A stretch of 64,000 nucleotides of DNA, from positions 62,001 through 126,000 of the forward strand of contig JAMKCH010078773.1 of the NCBI GenBank assembly GCA_023653785.1, given 5' to 3'. How positions within the stretch are numbered: the first letter of the stretch is position 1; every line of letters starts with the position of its first letter. Below, piece after piece: positions 47,007 through 58,998 of the stretch. The stretch comes from Ophioderma brevispina. Taxonomy: Eukaryota; Echinodermata; Ophiuroidea; Amphilepidida; Ophiodermatidae. Both the position numbers and the translations under genes were made by a program. The notes under the pieces were generated by a model. It did no database searches. It was not told the DNA's origin and was given only the letters and a program-made list of their open reading frames with translations.

Positions 47007-47680
47007 ACAAGTATTGTCTCCTAATACAATATAGTCTAGCAGATTTCATGGGTTCCCATGCACCCCCTTAAAACTAAAATCTCTATGACATCTACTTAAA
47101 GGCTGACTCAGATTTCCCGAGGAGGGCGCCCTCAATTTTCAAACAAATTGTGTTTTTCGCATATACATAATGCTTGTCCATATACTAAACACTGTGTGAA
47201 ATAGCTAAGCTCAAATCGAAGTCCTTCATATAGAAAATCGCAACTTTGTTATAAATTTCCGGATCCAGAAAGCTATGGCACTGTATACTACACACAAATG
47301 TTTACTGCATGCAAACGAAAAATCCGATACATCTCTAACTTTAGTTCTAGTTAACTATTTTCAATAAATACACAAAAAATTATATTTAAAAAATCTCTGA
47401 GTCAGACTTTAAAGAATTTTGATGTTACCAAAATCAAATATTGTCCCACGGGGTCCGTTTGGCGGCCATCTTGGATTAAGAGGGATTAATCGCACAAAGT
47501 GGTTCAATTTAGTTGAAAAGTATCTCAAATGATTCGTCTCATCATAAGGAATCAGAAAATATAAAGTTTTACAATCTGTGATGTTCAGTTAGAGATATGG
47601 CTGAAAATGTGATAAAGGTCATTGACCTTTTGATTGGTCATTGTACAGGGGGCCAAATTTCAAAATGCTTCAATCTTGAC
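46924..47680 (+). repeat. Duplicated segment, copy 1 (carries MITE G)
   Basis: actagtccggcgaatagcg through ttagttgaaaagta recurs at 47704-48003. This copy holds a family G MITE at 47100-47408 and continues further, to cttcaatcttgac, before a poly(A) run. Confidence 0.9.
47096..47412 (+). mobile_element. TTAA MITE family G, complete copy
   Basis: A 309-bp element (47100-47408) between TTAA 47096-47099 and 47409-47412. Ends aggctgactcagattt and aatctctgagtcagact are inverted. The empty counterpart acTTAAagaattttgatg at 47887-47904 gives the exact insertion point. Confidence 0.95.
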
Positions 47681-47703
47681 AAAAAAAAAAAAAAAAAAAA
47701 AAA
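47681..47703. repeat. A23 homopolymer at a breakpoint
   Basis: Separates copy 1 from copy 2 of the duplicated segment. Confidence 0.9.
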
Positions 47704-48003
47704 CTAGTCCAGCGAATAGCGTTGCCATTTAATTTAGGCTCGGGTGATATTTTCTGTTATCAACCTTAAAACCATCCAATACAAGTATTGTCTCCTAATA
47801 CAATATAGTCTAGCAGATTTCATGGGTTCCCATGCACCCCCTTAAAACTAAATTCTACCATGATTTTTAGAATCTCTACGAAATGTACTTAAAGAATTTT
47901 GATGTTACCAAAATTAAATATTGTCCCACGGGGTCCGTTTGGCGGCCATCTTGGATTAAGAGGGATTAATCCCACAAAGTGGTTCAATTTAGTTGAAAAG
48001 TAT
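47704..48003 (+). repeat. Duplicated segment, copy 2 (empty site)
   Basis: Nearly identical to 46925-47523 but without the family G MITE; ends at another A run (48004-48024). Confidence 0.9.
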
Positions 48004-48024
48004 AAAAAAAAAAAAAAAAAAAAA
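48004..48024. repeat. A21 homopolymer at a breakpoint
   Basis: Marks the junction between the duplicated segment and the left arm of the large palindrome. Confidence 0.9.
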
Positions 48025-48972
48025 CATAATTACCATTCAAATTGAGTTAAAATCAAGCTAAAGTGATGCCATCCTACCACTAAGTACTCACTGGGGAACT
48101 ATCTATTTACCATTCTCAAGTAATGTTAGCCTTTTGCAGAGTGTAACGTTAACTCTTCGCAGACCACACACTGCCTCAGTCTCACAATATCAATTGTCCA
48201 AAATTGTCAGAGAGGTCCTGGTGACCTATTTCATAAGGAATTTTTAATCAAATAAGCTTGGTTAAGTATTACATGGTATTTTCCTAATATCATCGGTTTC
48301 TGTATCAGTCATTCGAACCCAAGATACAAACTTACTGATTTTGTTATGTAATTGTAGATGTGAAAATCACACACTAATTATTTATAGATTTATATATAAA
48401 TTAGGCCCATATATTAGTCTATTAGTCTAGCAGATTATATGGGTTCCCATGCACCCCCCCCCCCTTAAAACTAAATTCTAACATGATTTTTAGATTCTAC
48501 CATGATTTTTAGAATCTCTACGAAATGTACTTAAAGAATTTTGATGTTACCAAAATTAGAGATATGGGTGAAAATGTGATAAAGGTCATTGACCTTTTGA
48601 TTGGTCATTGTACAGGGGGCCAAATTTCAAAATGCATGGATCTTGGCAAATTTGGTATCAAATTGTAGCTATGAACATCTGAGCAATCCAGAAAAGTATA
48701 GTTTGCACTATCTAGGATGTTTAGTTAGGTGGTAAAATTAGGGGTAAAGTTACCTTGTATCAAATTTGTATTGTTTTGTATGGGAATTGGGGACTAATCC
48801 TCTCTTTCCTAACCGATGAACCAAAATGGAAAATCTGAAATCATGGAAACTGCACATTTCCAGATTGCTCATGCTCATACCAACAATTTGACACCAATTT
48901 TGTCAAGATTGAAGCATTTTGAAAATTTGGCCCCCTGTACAATGACCAATCAAAAGGTCAATGACCTTTATC

Positions 48973-48979
<7 letters not shown>

Positions 48980-49030
<51 letters not shown>
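48980..49030. repeat. A51 homopolymer at a breakpoint
   Basis: The longest homopolymer in the window; it joins the inner palindrome arm to a truncated MITE. The poly-lysine open frame across it is an artefact. Confidence 0.95.
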
Positions 49031-49032
<2 letters not shown>

Positions 49033-49327
49033 AAATAGTTAACTAGAACTAAAGATAGTCACCTAAAATGCCCAATTCCAAAGTTAGAGATGTATCGGAT
49101 TTTTCGTTTGCATGCAGTAAACATTTGTGTGTAGTATACAGTGCCATAGCTTTCCGGATCCGGAAATTTATAACAAAGTTGCGATTTTCTATATGAAGGA
49201 CTTCGATTTGAGCTTAGCTATTTCACACAGTGTTTAGTATATGGACAAGCATTATGTATATGCGAAAAAACACAATTTGTTTGAAAATTGAGGGCGCCCT
49301 CCTCGGGAAATCTGAGTCAGCCTTTAA
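49031..49327 (-). mobile_element. TTAA MITE family G, copy 2, truncated
   Basis: Inverted relative to 47100-47408. It lacks its outer end, lost at the poly(A) run, and terminates ctgagtcagcct followed by TTAA 49324-49327. Confidence 0.9.
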
Positions 49328-50024
49328 GTAGATGTCATAGAGATTCTAAAAATCATGTTAGAATTTAGTTTTAAGGGGGGTGCATGGGAACCATATAATC
49401 TGCTAGACTAATATATGGGCCTAATTTATATATAAATCTATAAATAATTAGTGTGTGATTTTCACATCTACAATTACATAACAAAATCAGTAAGTTTGTA
49501 TCTTGGGTTCGAATGACTGATACAGAAACCGATGATATTAGGAAAATACCATGTAATACTTAACCAAGCTTATTGATTAAAAATTCCTTATGAAATAGGT
49601 CACCAGGACCTCTCTGACAATTTTGGACAATTGATATTGTGAGACTGAGGCAGTGTGTGGTCTGCGAAGAGTTAACGTTACACTCTGCAAAAGGCTAACA
49701 TTACTTGAGAATGGTAAATAGATAGTTCCCCAGTGAGTACTTAGTGGTAGGATGGCATCACTTTAGCTTGATTTTAACTCAATTTGAATGGTAATTATGT
49801 TGAGGTTTTCACTGTGTGACCTGGCTATAGCCTAGGCCTACCACTACTGTGGAATATTTACCTGGCAAAAACAGCCAAAATGTTGGGCCTGATAGGAGGG
49901 CACTATTTATCTGGTTACCATGGTTACTGGTACAAAGTGAATACATAATTGGGTTAGTCCATTTGGAATCTGTACTCCCTCTGTGGAAGACTTTACCAAA
50001 CTCTGCAACAGAGGAGGTGTGATT

Positions 50025-50361
50025 TTAAAGGTGCGTGTTCCGATCGTCTTTGGGACCCCCCGATTTACCCGGAAGTAGTATCGATTTTGAAATCAGATGA
50101 AAGGCCGTATTTTTCTCATTGTCGTCCTGAAATTTGAGCCCTCAAATCCATTTCATTCCCAAGATATAAACAAACAACCGCCATTTTAGTGGTTAACCAT
50201 CATTATTAGCACAGTATTGAATAGTGCTTTGCAACCGATGCATTGTGTCTACCATCAAAACCGCAAGTTTGTTTCCCACAGTACTTGATGGGTGTATGTG
50301 CAAGTGCCAGGCTTTCATCAAGTAGAGAACACAATACACAAATCGGAACAAGCACCTTTAA
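50025..50361 (-). mobile_element. TTAA MITE family D, copy 4
   Basis: A 329-bp element (50029-50357) between TTAA 50025-50028 and 50358-50361; ends aggtgcgtgttccgatcg and atcggaacaagcacct. Opposite orientation to the copy at 41470. Confidence 0.92.
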
Positions 50362-51603
50362 ATGAAGTTATCTAATTGGCTGATCATTTGGACTGATCAA
50401 TATTTTTTTTTGAAGTTCGGTACACAACATGGAGGGGGATCCCAAAATCCCCCATTCCCTAATTATAGACCTATAGGTTTGTTGAATGGTCCTTCATGTT
50501 TAACTCGTATGGCATATGCGATTGGTTATAGGCAGTCATGTGGCCTTGTATAAACAAGCATTTATGCATGGCTGCTGTGACGAATGCTGAAAGTAGTAAA
50601 AAAATCATGCAATTTGAGGCCGAATTATGATTTGATTTTGTGAATAATAATTAGCAGAAAGTATGGAAAAACATGAATGTGGTAAATCCCTATGGCATAA
50701 ACAAGCATTCATATCCAAAATCCTATGAATGGATTATGGACCCGTAATTTAGGGATGGAGTGCAAATTATTATACATGTAATTATGGTACAAAATAAGCT
50801 GTATGATCTACAGGAAGCACACATCAAAATACCTTTCAAATTATCCAAATGTTCTTACTTGTTTAATAGATATTAAAACAATAAGGTATCACTTCCAACC
50901 GTGAGAACAAGGGACCACCAACACCAAACAACACGTACAATGACTCCCCACCCCCAACCGCACCCAGACTAAACTAGAGGCTTAGGTATCTGACCCTGTA
51001 AGCTATTGCAGGTGAATGTGAACTTGAATCCACAACAATCTTCTGGTCCCATTATACCAATTGCATAGCATAGTGTACTCTTGTGTATCATTTGTATAGC
51101 GTGGTGTGTACTCTTCGGAACTGTTAATTATTTAACTCGGGGGTGGGAGAATGATAGGCCATACAAAGAAATATAGTTGATACCCCATGACTTAAAAAAA
51201 TGCACACAATCACTTGTGGAGTAAAAAAACAAACCACCTTCCCAAGCATTGTACAAAAATTCAAACATTTTGATAAACATGTTACCAAAAACCTTGTGTT
51301 AACAATCAAGCTTACATTGACCCCTCTGCCTACCAAAAACATTACAACGAGGCCCTCTCACACCCTCTCTAATTTGACTAACTGAGGAGTATGTGACCCT
51401 TGCTATTTCTCGGCCGCGCTTTATGGCATCAAAATGAAATGGACAAAACATTGATTCAGGATGGGACTAAAGCGTGTGTATCTGCATCATTCGTTTGGCT
51501 AGTTATGAGATGAAAAAAAAATTTCTTGAAAATCCAATCTCAGTTATCTAGCCCCGCCCAGTTTTGCTTTACTCAATCCTATCACGGATGATTCATCTCT
51601 CTG
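50362..51603. other. No gene or element seen
   Basis: Short open frames on both strands without splice context. Confidence 0.45.
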
Positions 51604-53231
51604 AACCAAACACTGTATTTTGTTTGAATATTTAGACCTCCAGGAAAACCTGCTGAACTGAGTGCAAGAATTTTATAGACACTTAATATGACTAACTATA
51701 CCGCCACAAGGTCATTTTAAGGAGGGGGGTGGGGTGGGGTCAAGAAACTGATTTATCATGCCATTGACAATTAAGTGGAGGAAATGGCAGCCAATGAGGT
51801 CATGTACCAAGAATAGAATGTAGTGACATTGTCAAGTCTTTGATGGTATAGATGTAAGCTGCCAGAGCAGTACAAGCCTCATGAGGTCATAAGTAAAGGT
51901 AGGGATGTGCATTTTTGAAGCTTTTGGTATATCTGCCGAGAACAAAAATTAACACAAACTTGTTGAAGGAAAGTAGTATGCTAGAAGTAGATAGACAAGT
52001 GTGTCGTTTCCAAATTTCCTTGAAAAAAATCTTACAATGGTATAAATTAAAATATGTAAAAATTTTAAAAAATGTTTGGAAACACAAATCGGACCCCTGG
52101 GTTTCAGCATCCATGCTACACTTGCATAGAAACATTTTGTTGGAATCACAGATATGGCATAACAATTGCTGGTTTGGACAAAATTGGAATGGAAAATTAA
52201 ATTCCCAGGGCTTTTCAAGAAGAGAGTTTTTGCCATTTGGGGCGGCTTGGTGATCGCCTTTGACAGTGTGTTGTCAATTAACCAGAGAAAATGTTGGTGC
52301 TGACATCACACACAGCATCTTTTTTGTTCAAGCATAGCTCCAGGGAGCAGGGGTCCTGCAGTGGAAGTGTGTGTAGAAACTGTTGAAAAAAATGCCAAGT
52401 TACTGAAAAAGCAAAAGCAAAAAAAATGAGGCATAGCCTAGGCATAGCCCTAGGATAGCCTAAAAGGCGTTGTGTTGTTTAAGAGACATTTAACCTCTAA
52501 CATATTAATCCTTAAGGAGTACGTGGTGAATGATCACAAACCAGGGTACCCATGGGATGTTGATGCATGCTGCTTAGGTTGGATAACATTTTTAGTCTCT
52601 GGCATAGCAATTCTTGTTATTCTTTGAAACGTTTAATATCAATAGGGCAGGCATAAAAGGCAGACAGAAAAATACAGAAATAAATGTATGTGGGTTCAAG
52701 GTTGATATACAAAGAGCTGTTGCTATAAACATGCAGACAAAGTAGAAAAAAAGCAGGAAAAGTTATTGTTATATATTTGTTCGCATTGAATACAGAGATA
52801 AATATTCAGGATCAAGGAAAAAACTTATCAACCCCAAGCAAAAATAGTAACAATGTCTTTTTGTGTTTACATCTGGATATTCCTATTCGCTTGGTCACCC
52901 ATACCAACTCACAGCTGGCATATAAGTTGCCCCCCCCCCCATAAAGATGGAAATTGTTATCTAGGTTCTGTTGGATAATTATAAGATGCAACTTGGACAA
53001 AGATATATTAGAGTACAGAGAGTTTCTTGGTTAACATGTTGTATGAATTGACACTCAGTAACCTCTAATCCCAAGGTTTTGGATTGGAGCAGTAGGGGAT
53101 TACAGCCTAAAGTTGTTGGCAAGAGTAGTTTTTTAAAGGGGTGCTTGTAATGAAGTTTGTTACAATGATTGGCCCTGTAAAGTATTTGCATCAGAACCAT
53201 TTAATAAAAAAACCCATTGCTCCTGATGGGA

Positions 53232-53492
53232 CAGTGGCCCGTACGACTGGGTTGGGGCAAGTTGCCCCCTTGGCTCGAAAAACGCGGGACGATATGGACC
53301 AAAATATGCATTTTTATCCATCTTCTTCGGGAAATTTTGACCAATTTCAGCAAATTTGAGCGAAATTAAAGTAAATTGGGAAAATTTCCAGACGGTTAAA
53401 GGGACAACTTCAGAATTTTGCCCCCCCTCTGTTCTAGCGGGACGACTTGGAAATTTTTCCCCCTCTGATCGACTGACTCGGTTAGGGTACAC
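53232..53492 (+). mobile_element. MITE family H, copy 5
   Basis: Copy of the element at 57182-57437 within the first duplicate, with several extra bases and degraded ends (cagtggcccgtacgactggg ... gactgactcggttagggtac). Confidence 0.85.
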
Positions 53493-53525
53493 CATTTGCT
53501 GAGGGAACACCAAGGAGAAATTTCC

Positions 53526-53631
53526 AAGGACACAGGATTTCTCTCATTTGCACTTGAATGGTTGTTGAACATCTACCGAGAACATTTTGAAGGTTTATTA
53601 GACAAACTAGTAGAAAAAATGAACCAAGAAA
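53526..53631 (+). CDS. Candidate exon, present in both duplicates
   Basis: The open segment reads about GFLSFALEWLLNIYREHFEG and then LLDKLVEKMNQE, an amphipathic helical pattern, and ends at a strong donor (AAGAAA|GTAAGT). The second copy (57470-57567) encodes the same residues but with an extra T and a different A count before the same donor, so its frame is shifted. The 5' limit is uncertain: acceptor-like ACACAG lies just before it. The family H MITE ends only about 30 bp upstream. No family recognised. Confidence 0.3.
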
Positions 53632-54954
53632 GTAAGTTTGAGCGTGCCTGCTGTTCTAATTGGTCATATGAGAAACATGGCATGACAATAAAAAACTGTA
53701 TATTTGTATTATTACCTAAGTGTTTGACTTATTCACTCACATGACCTAATACCATTGATAAGCATCACAAAAACCTGTTTCAAAAAAAAATGGGAGGGAG
53801 GTGGAGCATTTTTGAAATGTCCTCATGTCTGCGTAAGTAGCATAACATTGGAACTCTCCGAGGGACTAGGAGTAGGACACCCCAGAGCCATTGGAATGTG
53901 CAGCGTTTGGGGTGAAGAAAAAATTGAGAGGGAAAAAAAAAAACAAAAGGGCTTGTGAGATGACTTTTCGGCGTTCAAGAATGAAATCAATGTTTGTATT
54001 GCCTCCCATGTATTTTCAATGTAAACCGCCTAATCTTGTGTTATACAACATTAAAATGGGCTGTTTTAAGTTGATTCTCTGTCAGCGAACTAAAGTGGTT
54101 TTGGTGAATTGATATGACTTTGAAAGGATGAAAGAGTGGGCAGAATTAACAAATTTTGTATTTGCTCATTGTTGAAACTTGGATTCGAGTTGCCACTGAT
54201 GATGTTATTATAGTAAATATGTCAACGTATTCTGCTCGGCAGCAATCGTAAGTCTCAATTAGATATTTCAATGATTGAGTCATAATTTTGATTAATATAA
54301 AAATACGGAAAGCCAATTTTTCAGTGGGTGGTTATAAAACCACTGTTTTGGTGAGCTCTTTGTATATCTAAGGTCTAGGCCAGCAAGGCAGCATGTGGTT
54401 GGTTTTAACCCCGCCTCAGCAATACCGGGAGGGGTCACCGAACTTAAGTCGGTTATGACAAGCACCTCCACATATACCTGCAGGCTTTAAAGATTTAGTC
54501 TCTTCCACGGATTTGATTGGTTCTGTGGTTATTTGGCTGGCATTATTTTGCATTTTATAGCATAGCATTAGATATTAGATCGTTTTATCTGGCTTATATA
54601 TTCAGGTGCAGAGACTTTTTGTCATGTAGCGAAAGGATTCTATTATTAAAAAGATTAAATTCGTGGTTGACTCAATATTTGCTTTCTATGTTATGAGGAG
54701 CTGAGGCCTTTTGATGACCCTTGTTCTACAAAGTCTTCCCGAGGGAGTGGATGGCAACATTTGCTTGTAGCAACAATTAAGGGGGTGAACAGGGATGATT
54801 TTTAGTGAATACTATTGTAAGAAACTTAAAGGGTAGAAGGGTAGTTAGCATTGTAATCGGATATGAATATGAATTCCCAGTATGAGGAGGACTCCAATGC
54901 TCATAATTGTTTTTCCCATGAGGCAGGACTTCCATGCTACTATCATGATTTGTG

Positions 54955-55030
54955 TGTGCTGTGTGTTGTGTGGGCGGTGTGCGCAGTGGTGTGGCGCTGT
55001 GTGTGTGTGTGCGTGCATGCATGTGTGTTG
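54955..55030. repeat. TG-rich simple repeat
   Basis: Imperfect (TG)n with GC interruptions; its counterpart in the second copy is at 58838-58925. Confidence 0.9.
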
Positions 55031-55397
55031 TGAAAGAGTTTTATATGTCAAATAACATTGGAATTAAATGAATATCAACACATTTAATTTAAGAGTGCTC
55101 ACATTTAAAATGAGATTTCTGCTTCAGTTACCCAGCTAATTGCTAGGAAGCTTAATGTGGAATGGTAAACTCAAAATTCTCTACGCAAAAAGGAATTTTG
55201 TTGATTGAATAATTACTGGGGATTCATGGAGGTGGACAGAACAGGGAGAGAAATTTGGCATTTCTAGCTCCACCATGGATCCCAGATATAATTTTAAAAA
55301 TACAATTCTTGAGAAAATACACAATATTGCGCATTTGCCGTTATCAGGTATGGTTACTAGCCAATACAAAACATAAACTGTGCAAAAATCTCAACAA

Positions 55398-55562
55398 TTG
55401 AGAAAAATGGGGGCACTCTAATACGAAGGTCGCCGGTTCGAATCCGGCCAAGCGCACATGGGGTTTTTTTCAACACTATCGTGCGCTGGCAATCTCCAGG
55501 GAAAGATTGATAAATATATACATCCTTGTCTACCTTGAGAACTAAGTAGTTTTAAATTTCAA
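55398..55562 (+). mobile_element. tRNA 3'-half fragment at the duplication junction
   Basis: The 165 bp between the two 3.8-kb copies begins taatacgaaggtcgccggtt and holds a perfect B box GGTTCGAATCC (55435-55445) followed by ggccaagcgcac, the T arm and acceptor side of a tRNA or SINE. No A box remains. Confidence 0.6.
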
Positions 55563-57173
55563 CACTTTATTTTGTTTGAATATTTAGACCTCCAGGTAAC
55601 CATAGTACTGAATGTTTTCACTTCAAACTGGTTTTGATGCTGCAATATTTCTGTCAATGAAGATGAAACCAAACTTGAAAGGAAAACCTTGCTGAACTAG
55701 TGCAAGAATTTTTATTAGCCACTTAAATATGACTAACTATACCGCACAAGGTCATTTTAAGGAGGGGAGTTGGGTCAAGAAACTGATTTATAATGCCATT
55801 GACAATAATTGGAGGAAATGGCCAGACAATGAGGTAATGGTACAAAGAATGTAAGTGACATTGTCAAGTTTTGATGTTCTTGATGTAAGCTGCCAGAGCA
55901 GTACAAGCATCCTGAGGTTCATAGTAAAGGTATAGGGATGTGCATTTTGAAGCTTTCTTGTATATATGATGAGCACAAAATTAACAAAACTGGTTTGAAG
56001 AAGTAGTGCTTTTTACAAATTTTCCTTGAAAAAAATCTGTTAAAATGTAAAATATGTAAAAATTTAAAAAAATGTTTGGCAAACCCAAATCAGGAACCCC
56101 TGGGTTGTCAGCATCCTGCTAACTCATAGAACTATTTTGTTGGCATCACAGATATGGCAATAACAATTGCTGGTTTGGACAAAATTGGAATGGAAAATTA
56201 AAATTTCCCAGATGCTTTCCAAAAAGAGAGTTGCCATTTGGCTTGGTGATCTTTTGACAGTTTTTCAATTAACGAGAAGAAAATGTTGTGCTGACATCAC
56301 ACACAGCATCTTTTGTGCAAGCATAGACTCCAGAGGAGAGGAGTCTGCAGTGGAAGTGTGTATAAACTGTTGAAAATGCCAAGGTACTGAAAAAGCAAAA
56401 GCAAAAAAAAATGTAGGCATAGCCTAGGCATAGCCTAGGCATAGCCTAAAGAGGGTTAAGAGACATTTACCCTCTAACATCTTATTATTCCTTCAGGAGT
56501 ACTTGGTGAAAACCAGGGTACCCATGGGATGTTGATGCATGCTGCTTAGGTTGGATAACATTTTTAGTTCTCTGGCATTAGCAATTCTTGTTATTTCCTT
56601 GAAAAGTTAATATTTAAAATATGGCAGGCATAAAAGGCAGAAATACAGAAATAAATGTATGTGGGTTCAAGGTTGATTATACAAAGAGCTGTTGCTATAA
56701 ACACGCAGCAAAGTAGAAAAAGCAGAAAAGTTATTGTTACTATATTTGTAGCATGAATACAGAGATAAATATTCAAGATCAAGGAAACTTATCACCCAAG
56801 CAAAAATAGTAACAATGTCTTTTTGTTTTTACATCTGGATTTCCTATAGCTTGGCCACCCATACCAACCTCACAGCTGGCATATAATTTGCCCCCCCCCC
56901 CATAAAGATGGAATTGTATATCTAGGTTCTTTGGATAAGACTGCTAACTTGACAAAGATATATTAGAGTACAGAGAGTTTCTTGGTTAACCTGTTTTATG
57001 AATTGACAATCATGTCACCTCCTAATCCCAAGGTTTGGATTGGATCAGTGGGGATTACAGCCTAAAAGTTGTTGGCAGAGTTTAAAGGGGTTGCTTGTCA
57101 GTGAAGTTTGTTACAATGATTGGCCCTGTAAAGTTATTTGCATCAGAAACATTTAATACAAAACCCCATGCTC

Positions 57174-57445
57174 CTGATGGACAGTGGCGTACCGACTGGG
57201 TTGGGGCAAGTTGCCCCCTCTGGCTCGAAAAAGCGGGACGATATGGACCAAAATATGCATTTTTATCCCTCTTCTTCGGGAAATTTTGACCAATTTCAGC
57301 CCAAATTTGAGCAAAATTAAAGTAAATTGGGAAATTTCCGTGCGCGTATCACCGGGACAACTTAAGAATTTTGCCCCCTCTGGCGGGACGACTTGGAAAT
57401 TTTCCCCCATCTGAATCGACTGACTCGGACACCACTGCTGATGGA
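57174..57445 (+). mobile_element. MITE family H, complete copy with perfect 8-bp target duplication
   Basis: The 256-bp element (57182-57437) runs from cagtggcgtaccgactggg to gactgactcggacaccactg, flanked on both sides by CTGATGGA (57174-57181 and 57438-57445). The perfect 8-bp duplication and CAGTGGCG ends assign family H to the hAT superfamily as a non-autonomous member. Confidence 0.92.
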
Positions 57446-58837
57446 ACACAAGGAGATTTTCCAAGGACACAGATTTCTCTCATTTTGCACTTGAATGGTT
57501 GTTGAACATCTACCGAGAACATTTTGAAGGTTTATTAGACAAACTAGTAGAAAAAAACCAAGAAGTAAGTTTGAGCGTGCCTGCTGTTCTAATTGGTCAT
57601 AGAGAAACATGTGCATGACAATAAAAACTGTCATATTTGTATTATTACATAAAGTGTTTTGACTTATTCACTCATGTGACCTAATACATTGATAAGCATA
57701 CACAAAAACCTGGTTTCAAAAAAAATGGGAGGTGGATGCATTTTTGTAAATGTCCTCATGTCTGCGTAAGTAGCATAACATGAACTCTCAGAGGACTAGG
57801 AGTAGGACCACGCATTGGAAAGTGCAGCGTTTGGGGTTAAGAAACACATTGAGAGGGAAAAAAGGGCTTGTGAATGACTTTTCGGGAGTTCAGAATGACT
57901 TATCAATGGTTTGTATTGCCTCCCATGTATTTTCAATGTAAACCGCCTAATCTTGTGTTAACAACATTAAAATGGGGCTGTTAAGTTGATTCTCTGTCAG
58001 CGAACTAAAGTGGTTTTGGTGAAAGGATGAAAGAGTGGGCAGAATTTAAACAAATTTTGTATTTGCTTATTTGTTGAAACTTGGCATTCGATTGCCACTG
58101 GATGTTATAGTAAATATGTCAACGTATTCTGCTCGGCATGCAATCTTAAGTCTCAATTAAGATATTTCAATGATTGAGTCATAATTTTGATTAATATAAA
58201 AATACGGAAAGCCAATTTTTCAGTGGGTTGTTATACAACACTGTTTTGGTGAGCTCTTTGTATATCTAAGGTCTAGCCAGCAAACAGCATGTGTTCTTGG
58301 TTTTAACCCCAGCTCAGCAATACCGGGGAGGGGTCACCGACCTCTAAGTCGGTTATGACAGCACCTCCCCCCTCATACCCGCAGGCTTTAAAGATTTAGT
58401 CTCTTCCACGGATTTGATTGGTTCTGTGGTATTTGGCTGGCATATTTTGCATTTTATAGCATAGCATTAGATATTACTAGATCGTATCTGGCTTATATAT
58501 CAGGTGCAGAGACTTTTTGTCATGTAGAGAAGGATTCTATATTAAAAGATAACTTCATTGGTTGCTCCAATATTTGCGGTTTCTGTGTTATGAGGATGGC
58601 TGAGGCCTTTGATGACCCATGTTCTATCAAAGTCTTCCCGAGGGAGTGATGGCAACATTTGCTTGTAGCAATTTTAAGGGGTGTGGACAGGATGATTTTT
58701 AGTGCATCTATTTTAAGAAAACTTAAAGGGTAGCATTGTAATCTGATATGAAAATGCATTCCCATATGAGGCAGGACTTCCAATGCTCATAATTGTTTTT
58801 CCCATGAGGCAGGACTTCCATTGCTCCTAATCATGCT

Positions 58838-58925
58838 TTTGTGTGTGTGCATGTGTGTATGTGTGTGCGGGTGCGCAGTGTGTGTGCGTGCGCAGTGTGT
58901 GTGCGTGCATGCATGTGTTTGTGAA
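58838..58925. repeat. TG-rich simple repeat
   Basis: gtgtgtgtgcatgtgtgtat... with gcgcagtgtgtgtgcg interruptions. Confidence 0.9.
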
Positions 58926-58998
58926 AGCTGTTTTATGTCAACTAACCATTGATTTAAATGCAATATCAACACATTTAATTTGGAAGAGTGCTCCCATT

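Larger units (their letters stand above)
48025..49799. repeat. 1.8-kb palindrome (two ~0.6-kb arms)
   Basis: The left arm 48025-48660 (cataattaccattcaaattg ... agggggccaaatttcaaaatg) returns inverted as 48893-48979 and 49328-49799 (... ctcaatttgaatggtaattatg). The spacer is about 230 bp. The right arm is interrupted by 51 A and a truncated family G MITE (48980-49323). Arms are almost identical apart from small indels. No gene is recognised in the arms. Confidence 0.9.
51604..55397 (+). repeat. 3.8-kb duplicated block, copy 1
   Basis: From aaacactgtattttgtttg to tgagaaaaatgggggcactc, repeated at 55563-59308 in the same order. Copies differ mainly by small indels, and copy 2 has about 70 extra bp near 55600-55680. 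Contains tandem aggcatagcct words (52430, 56414), a family H MITE, the exon candidate at 53526 and TG-rich simple sequence. Confidence 0.9.

Noticed and set aside
48816..49046. Frame ending in a long poly-lysine run
   Set aside because: It is the translation of the A51 homopolymer at a breakpoint.
51915..52253. 112-codon plus-strand frame
   Set aside because: The duplicate at about 55950-56260 has several frame-breaking indels and stops; no domain recognised.
54410..54480. Possible structured RNA (accgacctctaagtcggt hairpin in the second copy at about 58338)
   Set aside because: A short hairpin only, disrupted in the first copy; no RNA family recognised.
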